Shown: one piece after another, positions 1 to 6,411 of the stretch
Layout: the number at the start of each line of letters is the position of its first letter
How positions within the stretch are numbered: position 1 is the stretch's first letter
Source of the DNA: Spartobacteria bacterium
GTDB taxonomy: Bacteria; Verrucomicrobiota; Verrucomicrobiae; Chthoniobacterales; UBA6821
Assembly: GCA_003136515.1 (NCBI GenBank)
Contig: PLEU01000187.1
Location: 794 to 13,175, forward strand
Direction of reading: 5' to 3'
DNA length: 12,382 nt
Made by a program: the position numbers and the translations under genes
Notes under the pieces: model-generated
What the model was told of the DNA's origin: nothing
Databases searched by the model: none
What the model saw: the letters and a program-made list of their open reading frames with translations, nothing else

Positions 1-129
1 GTCATCCGTCCGATGATGTATCTTGCCCTGAGCTACGATCACCGTGTCGTGGATGGGAAGGAAGCCGTAACTTTCCTGATCAAGGTGAAGGAAGCGATTG
101 AGAATCCAGTGCGCCTGTTTCTCGACTAG
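1..129 (+). CDS. sucB: Dihydrolipoamide succinyltransferase (2-oxoglutarate dehydrogenase E2), C-terminal 42 residues only
   Basis: Frame 1 is open from the window edge to the TAG at 127-129 and encodes 42 residues. It contains the catalytic motif SYDHRVVDG, whose His and Asp are the acyltransferase active-site residues of the 2-oxoacid dehydrogenase E2 family. The following [18 protein letters not shown] and the RLFLD end match the usual C-terminus of the succinyl-transferring (OdhB/SucB) branch better than the pyruvate (AceF) branch. The enzyme forms the core of the 2-oxoglutarate dehydrogenase complex in the TCA cycle, moving the succinyl group from lipoamide to CoA. The lipoyl and E1/E3-binding domains lie outside the window. 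A possible terminator begins about 90 bp downstream. The family is near certain; the substrate branch is less so. Confidence 0.85.
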   Translation, partial: VIRPMMYLALSYDHRVVDGKEAVTFLIKVKEAIENPVRLFLD

Positions 130-220
130 TAATAAGTTGGCTTGGGATTTCGCCTCGCTCGCTTGAGCCCGTCTACTCACTCTGCCCCGGACTACGCTTT
201 ACACAGTTAATAGCTGCTGT

Positions 221-264
221 GCCCGCGGCACCGGTGTTGTACTCCGCTTGGGCCGTTTTTCTTT
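221..264 (+). terminator. Possible Rho-independent terminator downstream of the E2 gene
   Basis: GCCCGCGG (221-228) can pair with CCGC (244-247) and GGGC (250-253), giving an 8-bp G+C stem with a 2-nt TT bulge on the 3' side and a 15-nt loop. The stem is followed by CG and then TTTTTCTTT (256-264). Stem and T-tract are on the strand expected for ending the E2 transcript. The bulge, and the roughly 90 bp separating it from the stop codon, lower the confidence. Confidence 0.45.
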
Positions 265-408
265 CCGATGTGCCGAGTAGGAAATTGGGGTAATGTCCTA
301 ATGTCAGGCTGGGTTTGGAGATGGGTCACCCACGTCCGACTTGAGAAGAAAATGAGACACCACTGAAAGTGGCATCACCTAGTTTGTATTTAAGAGGCAC
401 GATTAGGG

Positions 409-477
409 ATGAGGTTCTCTTTCTTGGTTTCATTTTTCATGGTAATTCTTGGATCGGTGCGGGCCGGAGATTCCTGA
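409..477 (+). CDS. 22-residue signal-peptide-like micro-ORF, or the 5' remnant of an exported-protein gene
   Basis: ATG at 409 opens a 22-codon frame ending at TGA 475-477. The product starts MRFSFLVSFF and ends SVRAGDS: one basic residue, a run of about 13 hydrophobic residues, then a VRA-like signal peptidase I site. That is the full layout of a Sec signal peptide with almost nothing after it. A purine-rich AAGAGG lies about 12 nt upstream of the ATG, too far to be a strong ribosome site. Beyond the TGA the same frame stays open for about 26 codons into the peptidase gene on the other strand. It may be a small secreted or membrane peptide, the decayed start of a lost exported protein, or chance. 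No homologue is recognised. Confidence 0.25.
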   Translation: MRFSFLVSFFMVILGSVRAGDS

Positions 478-507
478 GTATTCCTGCCCAAGCGGATGCG
501 CCCAACT

Positions 508-1473
508 CTAGGGATTTGGGCTAAACGGACTATTCACTCTCTCATTATTTTCCTGCCTCATTAACTTGGCCTTTTCAATTGCCATGTTGAGTGAAGGGAG
601 AGCTAAGGCGCCGAGTATGAAGACCAAATAGATAACTATGAGAGATTGGATCGAAAAAACCGGGGCGCAAATGTAGGCGAGGGGGTTGCGAGGCGCATTC
701 CGGTTAAACTCAGGCTGGTTAATGGCGAGTAATTTTGCCACACGTTGGGAGAGAGTTGGGTAATTTGCAGCCAGTTCGTGCCAAGAAACAAAAAACCCTC
801 TTTTTGTGAAATACTGACGGGCGAATGTTACAGGATCAAGCTGGGGAGCTGCCTCGCGCCCTCCTCCAAGCACAAGAAGTCCTTGCGAGGCTCCCCTCAA
901 ACTTCCTGCGGCGAAAACCCCGAAACGATCGCATGTCGCCTCGCAAGCACGATGATACGCCTTTCCAAGCAGGGGGATGATTGCCGACGGGAGAAGGAAA
1001 AGCCTTTTTAGCAGATGGTTACGTTGGATATGACCGATTTCATGCCCGATCAGAAAGCGTACTTCAGTGGAATCGTGACCCAAGGCCTCAAGCATATTGG
1101 AATAGATCACCACGAAATTTCGTCCGCTATGGCGGGTAGCAAAGGCGTTGAGCACGCCGTTTCCCTGAAGCAGATAGAAGGCTGGAAATTCCTTAAGCCC
1201 GAGCTTCGTGCAAACCTCTTCGTAAGTAGCATAGAGAACGGGGAGTTGACTGTGTGTTACTTCGACCGACTCCGATTTGAGTCGTGCGGCCATCAAACCG
1301 CTGGCCATCCATGCCACCAGACCGATGAGGAGCGCGTAAAAAATCCCGAAAATGGTCACTGCAATTACAATCCACAGGAGAATCGACACACCCATGAGGA
1401 TTGTGAAATACGTTTTCTCTTTGGGAAGGGTGAGTTGATCTAGGGTGAGGGGAATGGCATCGGGGGAATCCAT
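508..1473 (-). CDS. M48-family membrane zinc metallopeptidase (HtpX/Ste24-like)
   Basis: This 321-residue protein carries the zincin motif HEIGH at residues 144-148, where the two His bind zinc and Glu is catalytic. The third ligand is probably Glu178 in ACEATCD, as in M48 peptidases. Hydrophobic segments lie at about 24-62 (one or two helices), 155-170 and 271-292, so it is an inner-membrane protein with the active site probably on the cytoplasmic face, as in HtpX. Family members degrade misfolded or damaged membrane proteins, but this one's substrate is unknown. The N-terminal segment and length resemble the M48 proteins often annotated only as 'M48 family metallopeptidase', so I do not assign htpX. 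The ATG at 1471-1473 has no clear Shine-Dalgarno. The upstream neighbour on the same strand is the YjbQ gene, 284 bp away, which makes a shared transcript uncertain. Confidence 0.9.
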   Translation of the reverse strand: MDSPDAIPLTLDQLTLPKEKTYFTILMGVSILLWIVIAVTIFGIFYALLIGLVAWMASGLMAARLKSESVEVTHSQLPVLYATYEEVCTKLGLKEFPAFYLLQGNGVLNAFATRHSGRNFVVIYSNMLEALGHDSTEVRFLIGHEIGHIQRNHLLKRLFLLPSAIIPLLGKAYHRACEATCDRFGVFAAGSLRGASQGLLVLGGGREAAPQLDPVTFARQYFTKRGFFVSWHELAANYPTLSQRVAKLLAINQPEFNRNAPRNPLAYICAPVFSIQSLIVIYLVFILGALALPSLNMAIEKAKLMRQENNERVNSPFSPNP

Positions 1474-1757
1474 TGTGTGAGAGAGCCTGTTTGAGATTTA
1501 GAAGTCAAAGGAAAAGAAAACAGGAGGTGATTGACGCGGAGGTTGTCAGAAAAATCCGTAAAGGATGCAACAAGAGGGATTGGGGCCTTTACGGTCAATC
1601 GTGCATTGCAGCTCAGGACATTGAAGGATCACATGAGCTCCTTGAACATTCTCCTTGCCGCACTTTCAGAGTGCCCATCAACCAGCCTCGCGCGGACTGT
1701 TCGGACAGCCTAGAAGCAGCTTTGATGTTGCAATCCGATCCCAAGCGGCCAAAGCGC
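1474..1757. other. Intergenic region with several short hairpins, no convincing gene
   Basis: Between the YjbQ and M48 genes are 284 bp with no accepted gene. Inverted repeats cluster here: TGCAA/TTGCA (1566-1570, 1606-1610), AGCTCA/TGAGCT (1610-1615, 1634-1639), the overlapping alternative AAGGA/TCCTT (1624-1628, 1639-1643), GCACT-TTCAG-AGTGC (1660-1674) and CTGT-TCGG-ACAG (1697-1708). Frames are open on the plus strand across this region but they have no family resemblance and run into the antisense of the YjbQ gene. No T-tract follows any hairpin on the minus strand, so I do not call a terminator. A small structured RNA or a decayed repeat is possible. Confidence 0.35.
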
Positions 1758-2174
1758 CTACTCGCCGATGATTTTCACCAGGACTCGTTTTCGGCGGAGA
1801 CCGTCGAATTCTCCGTAAAAGATCTGTTCCCAGGGGCCGAAATCAAGAGATCCTTCCGTCACGGCCACGACCACTTCCCTACCCATGATGGAGCGTTTGA
1901 GGTGTGCGTCGGCATTATCCTCGGCACCGTTATGGGCATAACGCTCATGTGGCTTCTCCGGGGCTAGTCCTTCCAGCCATTTCTCAAAGTCGGCATGGAG
2001 TCCGGATTCATCATCATTGATGAAGACGCTCGCGGTGATATGCATGGCGTTTACCAGACAGAGCCCCTCGCGGATACCGCTTGATCGCAGACATCGATCG
2101 ATCTCGGAGGTGATGTTTAGGAAACCGCGTCTCGTCGGGGTCTGAAACCAAAGTTCTTGTCGGAAAGATTTCAT
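1758..2174 (-). CDS. YjbQ/UPF0047-family protein
   Basis: The 138-residue product matches the single-domain YjbQ (UPF0047) family along its whole length, and 138 residues is normal for it. Visible hallmarks are [17 protein letters not shown] (42-58), [13 protein letters not shown] (86-98) and [13 protein letters not shown] (113-125), then a basic beta-strand ending VLVKIIGE. His45 and His91 fall in the conserved positions thought to line the active or metal site. Members are widely conserved; the E. coli protein shows weak thiamin-phosphate synthase activity, and the physiological role is unsettled. The start [10 protein letters not shown] agrees with family members, although there is no Shine-Dalgarno. 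The gene is divergent from the Fur/PerR gene, and its start lies 134 bp from that gene's preferred start, so the two may share an operator. Confidence 0.9.
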   Translation of the reverse strand: MKSFRQELWFQTPTRRGFLNITSEIDRCLRSSGIREGLCLVNAMHITASVFINDDESGLHADFEKWLEGLAPEKPHERYAHNGAEDNADAHLKRSIMGREVVVAVTEGSLDFGPWEQIFYGEFDGLRRKRVLVKIIGE

Positions 2175-2200
2175 GAGAATACGTGATGAACCAAAGGGTA

Positions 2201-2212
2201 TCGCTGCAGCGA
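2201..2212. promoter_or_regulatory. 12-bp perfect palindrome in the divergent control region
   Basis: TCGCTGCAGCGA is a perfect 12-bp inverted repeat about 27 bp upstream of the YjbQ start and about 97 bp upstream of the preferred Fur/PerR start. It could be a binding site for a dimeric regulator or simply a chance palindrome. It does not resemble a Fur or PerR box. Confidence 0.25.
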
Positions 2213-2243
2213 ATTTACATACAACCTTTTGAGATTTCTTTAA

Positions 2244-2258
2244 TTAGAACAATTCTTA
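2244..2258 (+). promoter_or_regulatory. PerR-box-like operator upstream of the Fur/PerR-suf cluster
   Basis: TTAGAACAATTCTTA (2244-2258) agrees with the Bacillus PerR box TTATAATnATTATAA at 10 of the 14 specified positions, in the 7-1-7 layout that Fur-superfamily dimers recognise. It sits in the most A+T-rich part of the divergent region, just upstream of a possible promoter, and the neighbouring gene encodes a Fur/PerR protein, so autoregulation is plausible. The site would be inside the coding region if that gene started at 2183, which argues for a later start. This is motif resemblance only. Confidence 0.4.
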
Positions 2259-2267
2259 ATTGGGTGC

Positions 2268-2295
2268 TTGATCGCCTTGAAGTCGGAGGTATATT
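2268..2295 (+). promoter_or_regulatory. Possible sigma70-type promoter for the Fur/PerR-suf cluster
   Basis: TTGATC (2268-2273, 4 of 6 to TTGACA) and TATATT (2290-2295, 5 of 6 to TATAAT) are separated by 16 bp. Transcription would start near 2302, leaving only about 7 nt before the ATG at 2309. If this is used, the message is nearly leaderless, and the GGAGG at 2285-2289 is not a ribosome site. Weak evidence on its own. Confidence 0.3.
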
Positions 2296-2308
2296 GAGAC
2301 TCCATCTC

Positions 2309-2779
2309 ATGAAAAAGCCCCATGTTCCTTCAAGTCCAGCCTATGAATCGGCGATGGGTAGGGATGGGCTGCGCCTGACCCCCCAGAGACGTCAGGTCTA
2401 CGAGGTGCTGATGCACAAGAGGGATCATCCCACAGCGACGGAGGTTTTCCTGCGTGTTCAGAAGAGAATGCCTTCCATCTCCCTAGCCACGGTTTACAAC
2501 TGCCTCGAGACGATGGTCGGGAACGGTTTAGTAAAGGCGGTGCATGTCGATCGCGAGCCGACCCGATTTTGTGCGAATCTTCAGGATCATGGTCACTTCC
2601 ATTGCACGGAGTGCGGGCACATTAGTGATATTGAATTTTCGGAATCTCCCAAAACAAAGATCCCGCAGCGTTGGACCCTCCCTCCCGGATTCCTTGTCAC
2701 TCAGCAGGATATCACGCTGCGCGGCCTCTGCCCTGCCTGTGGTGAGAACTCCTCTATCCACGCCGATGCCCTTTCATAA
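2309..2779 (+). CDS. Fur/PerR-family metal-dependent repressor at the head of the suf cluster
   Basis: From ATG 2309 the product is 156 residues and aligns without gaps to Bacillus PerR through residue 107. It has the winged-helix region ([12 protein letters not shown], then [11 protein letters not shown]) and both structural-zinc pairs, C99-C102 (CTEC) and C141-C144 (CPAC). Of the five PerR regulatory ligands, His37, His91, His93 and Asp104 are kept (His40, His94, His96, Asp107), but Asp85 is replaced by Cys88. The Asp at 107 is PerR-like; Fur proteins usually have Glu there. The protein probably represses genes in response to iron, manganese or peroxide, and it lies 20 bp before sufC, presumably co-transcribed. 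The start is uncertain: an in-frame TTG at 2294 follows GGAGG at 4 nt, and the frame stays open to ATG 2183, but the A+T-rich operator-like DNA at 2244-2258 argues against the longest form. Confidence 0.9.
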   Translation: MKKPHVPSSPAYESAMGRDGLRLTPQRRQVYEVLMHKRDHPTATEVFLRVQKRMPSISLATVYNCLETMVGNGLVKAVHVDREPTRFCANLQDHGHFHCTECGHISDIEFSESPKTKIPQRWTLPPGFLVTQQDITLRGLCPACGENSSIHADALS

Positions 2780-2799
2780 ACACGCAACCAAGTAACCTA

Positions 2800-3576
2800 A
2801 TGTCCATACCTTCGCTCAGCATCCGTGATCTCCATGCCTCAATCGGTGACAAACCTATTCTCAGAGGACTGAATCTTGAAATCCCCAAAGGTGAGGTGCA
2901 TGCCATCATGGGAAAAAACGGTTCCGGCAAAAGCACGCTCGCGAAAGTGATCGCCGGCCATCCTGATTATATCGTGACCTCTGGAGATGTCCTGCTGGAT
3001 GGGGGTAGTATCCTGGGACTTGAGCCCGATGTTCGCGCCCGCCTCGGACTTTTCCTCGCCTTCCAATACCCGATGGAGATTCCTGGAGTGACAATTGCCA
3101 ACTTCATCCGTGCCGCTGTTTCCGCTCGTCTGCCCGCGGGAGAGGAATTAGAGGCGACCGATTACTACGCGAAGCTATATGCGAAGATGGATGCACTCAG
3201 CATGGCGAGGAATTTTACGTCTCGATCGGTGAATGAAGGTTTCTCCGGTGGTGAAAAGAAACGCTGTGAGATTCTGCAGATGGCGATGTTGGAGCCTTCC
3301 TATGCCGTGCTAGACGAAACCGACAGCGGTTTGGATATTGATGCGCTCAAGGTTGTCTCCGCGGGCGTCAATGCCCTGCGAGGCCCGAATATTGGGATGC
3401 TGGTTATCACCCATTACCAGCGCCTGCTCGACTACATCGTACCGGACAAAGTTCATGTGATGTCGGATGGGCAGATTATTCTGAGCGGCGAGAAGGAGCT
3501 GGCCCTCAAACTGGAAGCCGAGGGCTATGACTGGGTGGAGAAGGAATATCAAGTCAAAGAACTCCAGACAGCCTAG
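2800..3576 (+). CDS. sufC: SufC, ABC-type ATPase of the SUF Fe-S scaffold
   Basis: This 258-residue ATPase has every ABC element in order: Walker [10 protein letters not shown] (38-46), Q-loop Gln89 in AFQYP, signature FSGGEKKR (148-155), Walker B YAVLDE followed by TDSGLD (169-179), and the H-loop His205 in ITHY. The [14 protein letters not shown] and [12 protein letters not shown] wording is specific to SufC rather than transporter ATPases, and no membrane partner is nearby. SufC binds SufB and SufD in the cytoplasm, and its ATP hydrolysis drives the rearrangement needed for cluster assembly and iron entry. It is the first suf gene, 20 bp after the Fur/PerR stop and 23 bp before sufB. No good Shine-Dalgarno precedes the ATG, so translation may be coupled to the upstream gene. 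Confidence 0.97.
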   Translation: MSIPSLSIRDLHASIGDKPILRGLNLEIPKGEVHAIMGKNGSGKSTLAKVIAGHPDYIVTSGDVLLDGGSILGLEPDVRARLGLFLAFQYPMEIPGVTIANFIRAAVSARLPAGEELEATDYYAKLYAKMDALSMARNFTSRSVNEGFSGGEKKRCEILQMAMLEPSYAVLDETDSGLDIDALKVVSAGVNALRGPNIGMLVITHYQRLLDYIVPDKVHVMSDGQIILSGEKELALKLEAEGYDWVEKEYQVKELQTA

Positions 3577-3599
3577 CCGCACAAAACGGAGATCACACT

Positions 3600-5012
3600 A
3601 TGAACACCGAGACCAAGCCTGACATTAACATTGATCGTTCTGTCGGCGATTTTCGCTACGAGATGGACTATGCCTTCGATGCGGGCGTCGGCCTCAATGA
3701 GGCGACTATCGACTACATCAGTGATGTGAAGGGTGATCCCGACTGGGTGCGCGCCTTCCGCAAGGATGGATATCGGAAATTTCTGGAGAAGCCGATGCCG
3801 ACGCATTGGGCTACGAAGGATCTCGAGAACATCGTTTTCGAGAATATCCGTTATTATCTTTCACAGGGGCAGCAGCCAAAGCGGAGTTGGGACGATGTGC
3901 CTGATGATATCAAAAAAACTTTCGAGAGGCTCGGCATACCCGAGCAGGAGCGGAAGTTTCTGGCGGGCGTCGAGGCCCAGTTTGATAGTGAGGCCGCCTA
4001 TTCCAATATCAAGGCCGCCGTGGGTGAGCAGGGGGTCATCTTCATGGGGAGCACCGACGGACTCAAGGAGCACCCAGAGATTTTCAAAAAGTGGTTCGGT
4101 AAGGTGATCCCGAGCAGTGACAACAAATTCTCCGCACTCAATAGCGCCGTCTTCAGCGGCGGTAGTTTCATCTATGTGCCACCGGGCGTGAAGGTCAAAC
4201 ATCCGCTCCAAGCTTATTTTCGCATTAATGCGCAGAACTTCGGTCAGTTCGAGCGCACACTAATTATTGCCGACGAGGGAGCTGAAGTCACCTACATGGA
4301 AGGCTGCACAGCCCCGAAGTTTGAAACGGCCACATTGCACAGTGCCGTGGTGGAGCTGGTCGCCCTGAAGGGGGCCAAGATCCAGTACATCACTGTGCAG
4401 AACTGGAGCTCCAATGTCTTCAATCTTGTTACCAAGCGTGGTCTCGCCCACGAGGATGCCGAGATCAAGTGGATTGATTGCAACATCGGCTCCCGCCTTA
4501 CGATGAAATACCCCGGCGTTGTTATGAAGGGCCGAGGAGCCCGTGGAGAGGTGGTCTCCATCGCCCTAGCTGGAGACGGCCAGCATCAGGACACCGGGGC
4601 CAAGATGATCCATGCTGCCGACAATACGACGAGCAACATTATCTCCAAATCGATCAGTTTGGGAACAGGCCGTTCGACCTACCGTGGCATGGTGCATGTG
4701 CCGAAGCATCTCAAGGGGTGTAAGAACAACACCGAGTGCGATGCCCTGCTCATAAACAGTCATAGCCGCACGGACACCTATCCCGCCATCACTGTGCGCG
4801 GTCAGGGGAATTCCGTGCAGCATGAGGCGAGCGTGAGCCAGATCAGTGCCGAACAAATCTTCTACATGCAGCAGCGCGGCCTGAGTGAGGCGGCGGCAAT
4901 GAGCCTCGCGGTGAATGGGTTTGTCAATGATCTCGTCCAGCAATTCCCGATGGAATACTCCGTCGAGCTGAAACGGCTCATTGATCTCGAGATGGAAGGA
5001 TCGGTCGGTTGA
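3600..5012 (+). CDS. sufB: SufB, Fe-S cluster scaffold subunit
   Basis: The 470-residue product is a full-length SufB: an N-terminal region with [15 protein letters not shown], then the right-handed beta-helix core common to SufB and SufD (about 170-440). Probable functional residues are Cys380 in NNTECDAL (matching the E. coli SufB cysteine thought to receive persulfide sulfur and ligate the cluster), His408-Glu409 in VQHEAS (nearby iron-ligand candidates) and Cys236 in MEGCTAP. SufB works with SufC and SufD as the SufBC2D scaffold, building [2Fe-2S] or [4Fe-4S] clusters for delivery by carriers such as the A-type protein at 9224. A clear GGAG lies 8 nt before the ATG. The end of the gene carries AAGGA 8 nt before an in-frame TTG for sufD that overlaps the sufB stop, so translational coupling is possible. 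Confidence 0.98.
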   Translation: MNTETKPDINIDRSVGDFRYEMDYAFDAGVGLNEATIDYISDVKGDPDWVRAFRKDGYRKFLEKPMPTHWATKDLENIVFENIRYYLSQGQQPKRSWDDVPDDIKKTFERLGIPEQERKFLAGVEAQFDSEAAYSNIKAAVGEQGVIFMGSTDGLKEHPEIFKKWFGKVIPSSDNKFSALNSAVFSGGSFIYVPPGVKVKHPLQAYFRINAQNFGQFERTLIIADEGAEVTYMEGCTAPKFETATLHSAVVELVALKGAKIQYITVQNWSSNVFNLVTKRGLAHEDAEIKWIDCNIGSRLTMKYPGVVMKGRGARGEVVSIALAGDGQHQDTGAKMIHAADNTTSNIISKSISLGTGRSTYRGMVHVPKHLKGCKNNTECDALLINSHSRTDTYPAITVRGQGNSVQHEASVSQISAEQIFYMQQRGLSEAAAMSLAVNGFVNDLVQQFPMEYSVELKRLIDLEMEGSVG

Positions 5013-5116
5013 CCCAATCGCCCCGACCAAGTTCAACGCTAATTATCTTTGTCATGTCTCTCGTAGCTCCCCCGGAAAAAATTACTGCGGATTCTCCAGA
5101 ATTAGTCACTTCGTCT

Positions 5117-6409
5117 ATGGAATCCCCGATCAAGGGCATCACAACCTTGTCGCCAGACTTTGATTCACAGAGATGGCCCGAGTGGTTTTCCTGCTATCAG
5201 CAGGAGGCTTGGGTGAATTTCCAATCCCTTCCCCAGCCAAAAAGGAGTGATGAGCCGTGGCGCTTTGCAAATCTCAAGGCCGTGGACATTTCAGATTTTG
5301 TGGCCTCTGAGCCGGTGAAGGACGAGGAGGTACTCTTGGAGCGATCCACTGGTTTCAAGAATCTCGCGGCCAAATTGATCTTTGCCAATGAAAGCCTGAT
5401 TCATCGTGAAGTTGCAGCTCTGCCTTCTGGAGTCTTGCTCCTGCCACTTGAGCAAGCTGCCCGGGAGCACGAAGAGCTTTTCAAAAAGAATTTCATGTCC
5501 ACACCGGTGCGTCTTGGGTCGAAGAAATTCGCGGCACTCCATCTCGCACGCCTGTGTACCGGAGCCTTCCTTTACGTGCCAAAGGGTATTGTCATCGAGA
5601 ATCCCATTGAGATTTGGCATTGGGTCGAGGGGGAAAACACCGCGATTTTCCCTCACACCTTGATCGTGCTCGATGAAGGTGCCTCCGCCACAGTGATCGA
5701 CCGTTTTGTCTCCTCACGTGAGGAACGCTCCCTTGCGCTGGCAGTAAATGATCTCACATTAGGGGCCGCGTCGCGCCTCACATATGTCGGCGTGCAGGAG
5801 TGGAGTGCAAAAACGACAGCATTTCATCTCAACACGACGGAGGTTTCGCGTGACGGCACCTCCACCGCTCTCCAGATGAATTTCGGAGGAACTTACATCC
5901 GTGGAGAAAGCGACAGCCATCTTTTGGGGGAAGGCTCACGCAGCGTCATGCTCTCGATTAATCCCGCCGATGGTTCCCGCGAGATCGATCAGAGAACTTT
6001 CCAGGATCATTTTGCCCCGCGAGCAACAAGTGATCTGCTCTATCACAATGCGTTGGACGATACATCCAGGACGATCTTTGCTGGACTCATCAAGGTAGAG
6101 AAGGAGGCTCATGAAACCGATGCCTATCAGAAAGTGCGCAATCTGATGCTCAGTGACGAGGCCGAGGCCAACTCAATGCCTGGACTGGAGATTCTGGCTG
6201 ACAATGTCCGCTGCACGCACGGGGCTACCTCCGGCGAGCTGAATGAAGACGAACTCTTTTACATGATGGCCCGGGGCATTCCACCGCAGCAGGCGGCGCA
6301 ATTGATCGTGCGAGGATTTTTCGGGACCGTCCTAGAGCGTCTGGAAAATCCGGGGCTTGAAAACCAACTTGGAGTACTTTTGGATCGGAAGCTGGAGCTG
6401 GATTTTTAG
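5117..6409 (+). CDS. sufD: SufD, Fe-S scaffold partner of SufB
   Basis: The C-terminal half is a typical SufD beta-helix: FPHTLIVLDEGASATVI, YVGVQEWS, RTFQDH, SRTIFAGLIKVEKEA, then CTHGATSGELNEDELFYM. The His of CTHGAT matches the conserved SufD histidine implicated in iron handling with SufB. The N-terminal part has the family's WRFANL after a short helical region. The start is uncertain. ATG 5117 gives 430 residues, close to E. coli SufD (423), and third-position G+C rises there; upstream codons have a lower G+C share. Earlier options are ATG 5054 and a TTG at 5009 that overlaps the sufB stop and has the best Shine-Dalgarno (AAGGA, 8 nt), giving 466 residues. SufD is needed for iron acquisition by the SufBC2D complex. 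No sufS, sufE or sufU follows; the next gene converges from the other strand 2 bp away. Confidence 0.95.
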   Translation: MESPIKGITTLSPDFDSQRWPEWFSCYQQEAWVNFQSLPQPKRSDEPWRFANLKAVDISDFVASEPVKDEEVLLERSTGFKNLAAKLIFANESLIHREVAALPSGVLLLPLEQAAREHEELFKKNFMSTPVRLGSKKFAALHLARLCTGAFLYVPKGIVIENPIEIWHWVEGENTAIFPHTLIVLDEGASATVIDRFVSSREERSLALAVNDLTLGAASRLTYVGVQEWSAKTTAFHLNTTEVSRDGTSTALQMNFGGTYIRGESDSHLLGEGSRSVMLSINPADGSREIDQRTFQDHFAPRATSDLLYHNALDDTSRTIFAGLIKVEKEAHETDAYQKVRNLMLSDEAEANSMPGLEILADNVRCTHGATSGELNEDELFYMMARGIPPQQAAQLIVRGFFGTVLERLENPGLENQLGVLLDRKLELDF

Positions 6410-6411
6410 TC

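Larger units (their letters stand above)
130..507. other. Gene-poor region between the E2 gene and the M48 peptidase gene
   Basis: I see no normal-length gene in these 378 bp. The stretch holds the possible terminator at 221-264, a short direct repeat TAATGTC (291-297 and 299-305, one base apart), a perfect 5-bp hairpin CCACT-GAA-AGTGG (360-372) without a T-tract, and the 22-codon signal-peptide-like frame at 409-477. The minus-strand peptidase gene ends at 508, and a 6-bp inverted repeat GCCCAA/TTGGGC spans that stop codon. I recognise no RNA gene. Confidence 0.5.

Noticed and set aside
508..1473. Assignment of the M48 protein as HtpX
   Set aside because: The HEIGH and ExxxD motifs fit, but length and membrane layout are shared by several M48 branches, so the gene name is not safe.
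1695..1730. Signal-recognition-particle RNA
   Set aside because: A GGAC...GCAGC stretch looked superficially like the conserved SRP loop, but the GGAAGGAAGCAGCC-type core is absent and the surrounding pairing does not fit.
1473..1967. Plus-strand 164-codon open frame
   Set aside because: It runs opposite the YjbQ coding sequence for its last third, has no ribosome site and no recognisable domain, and shares the region with other equally open frames.
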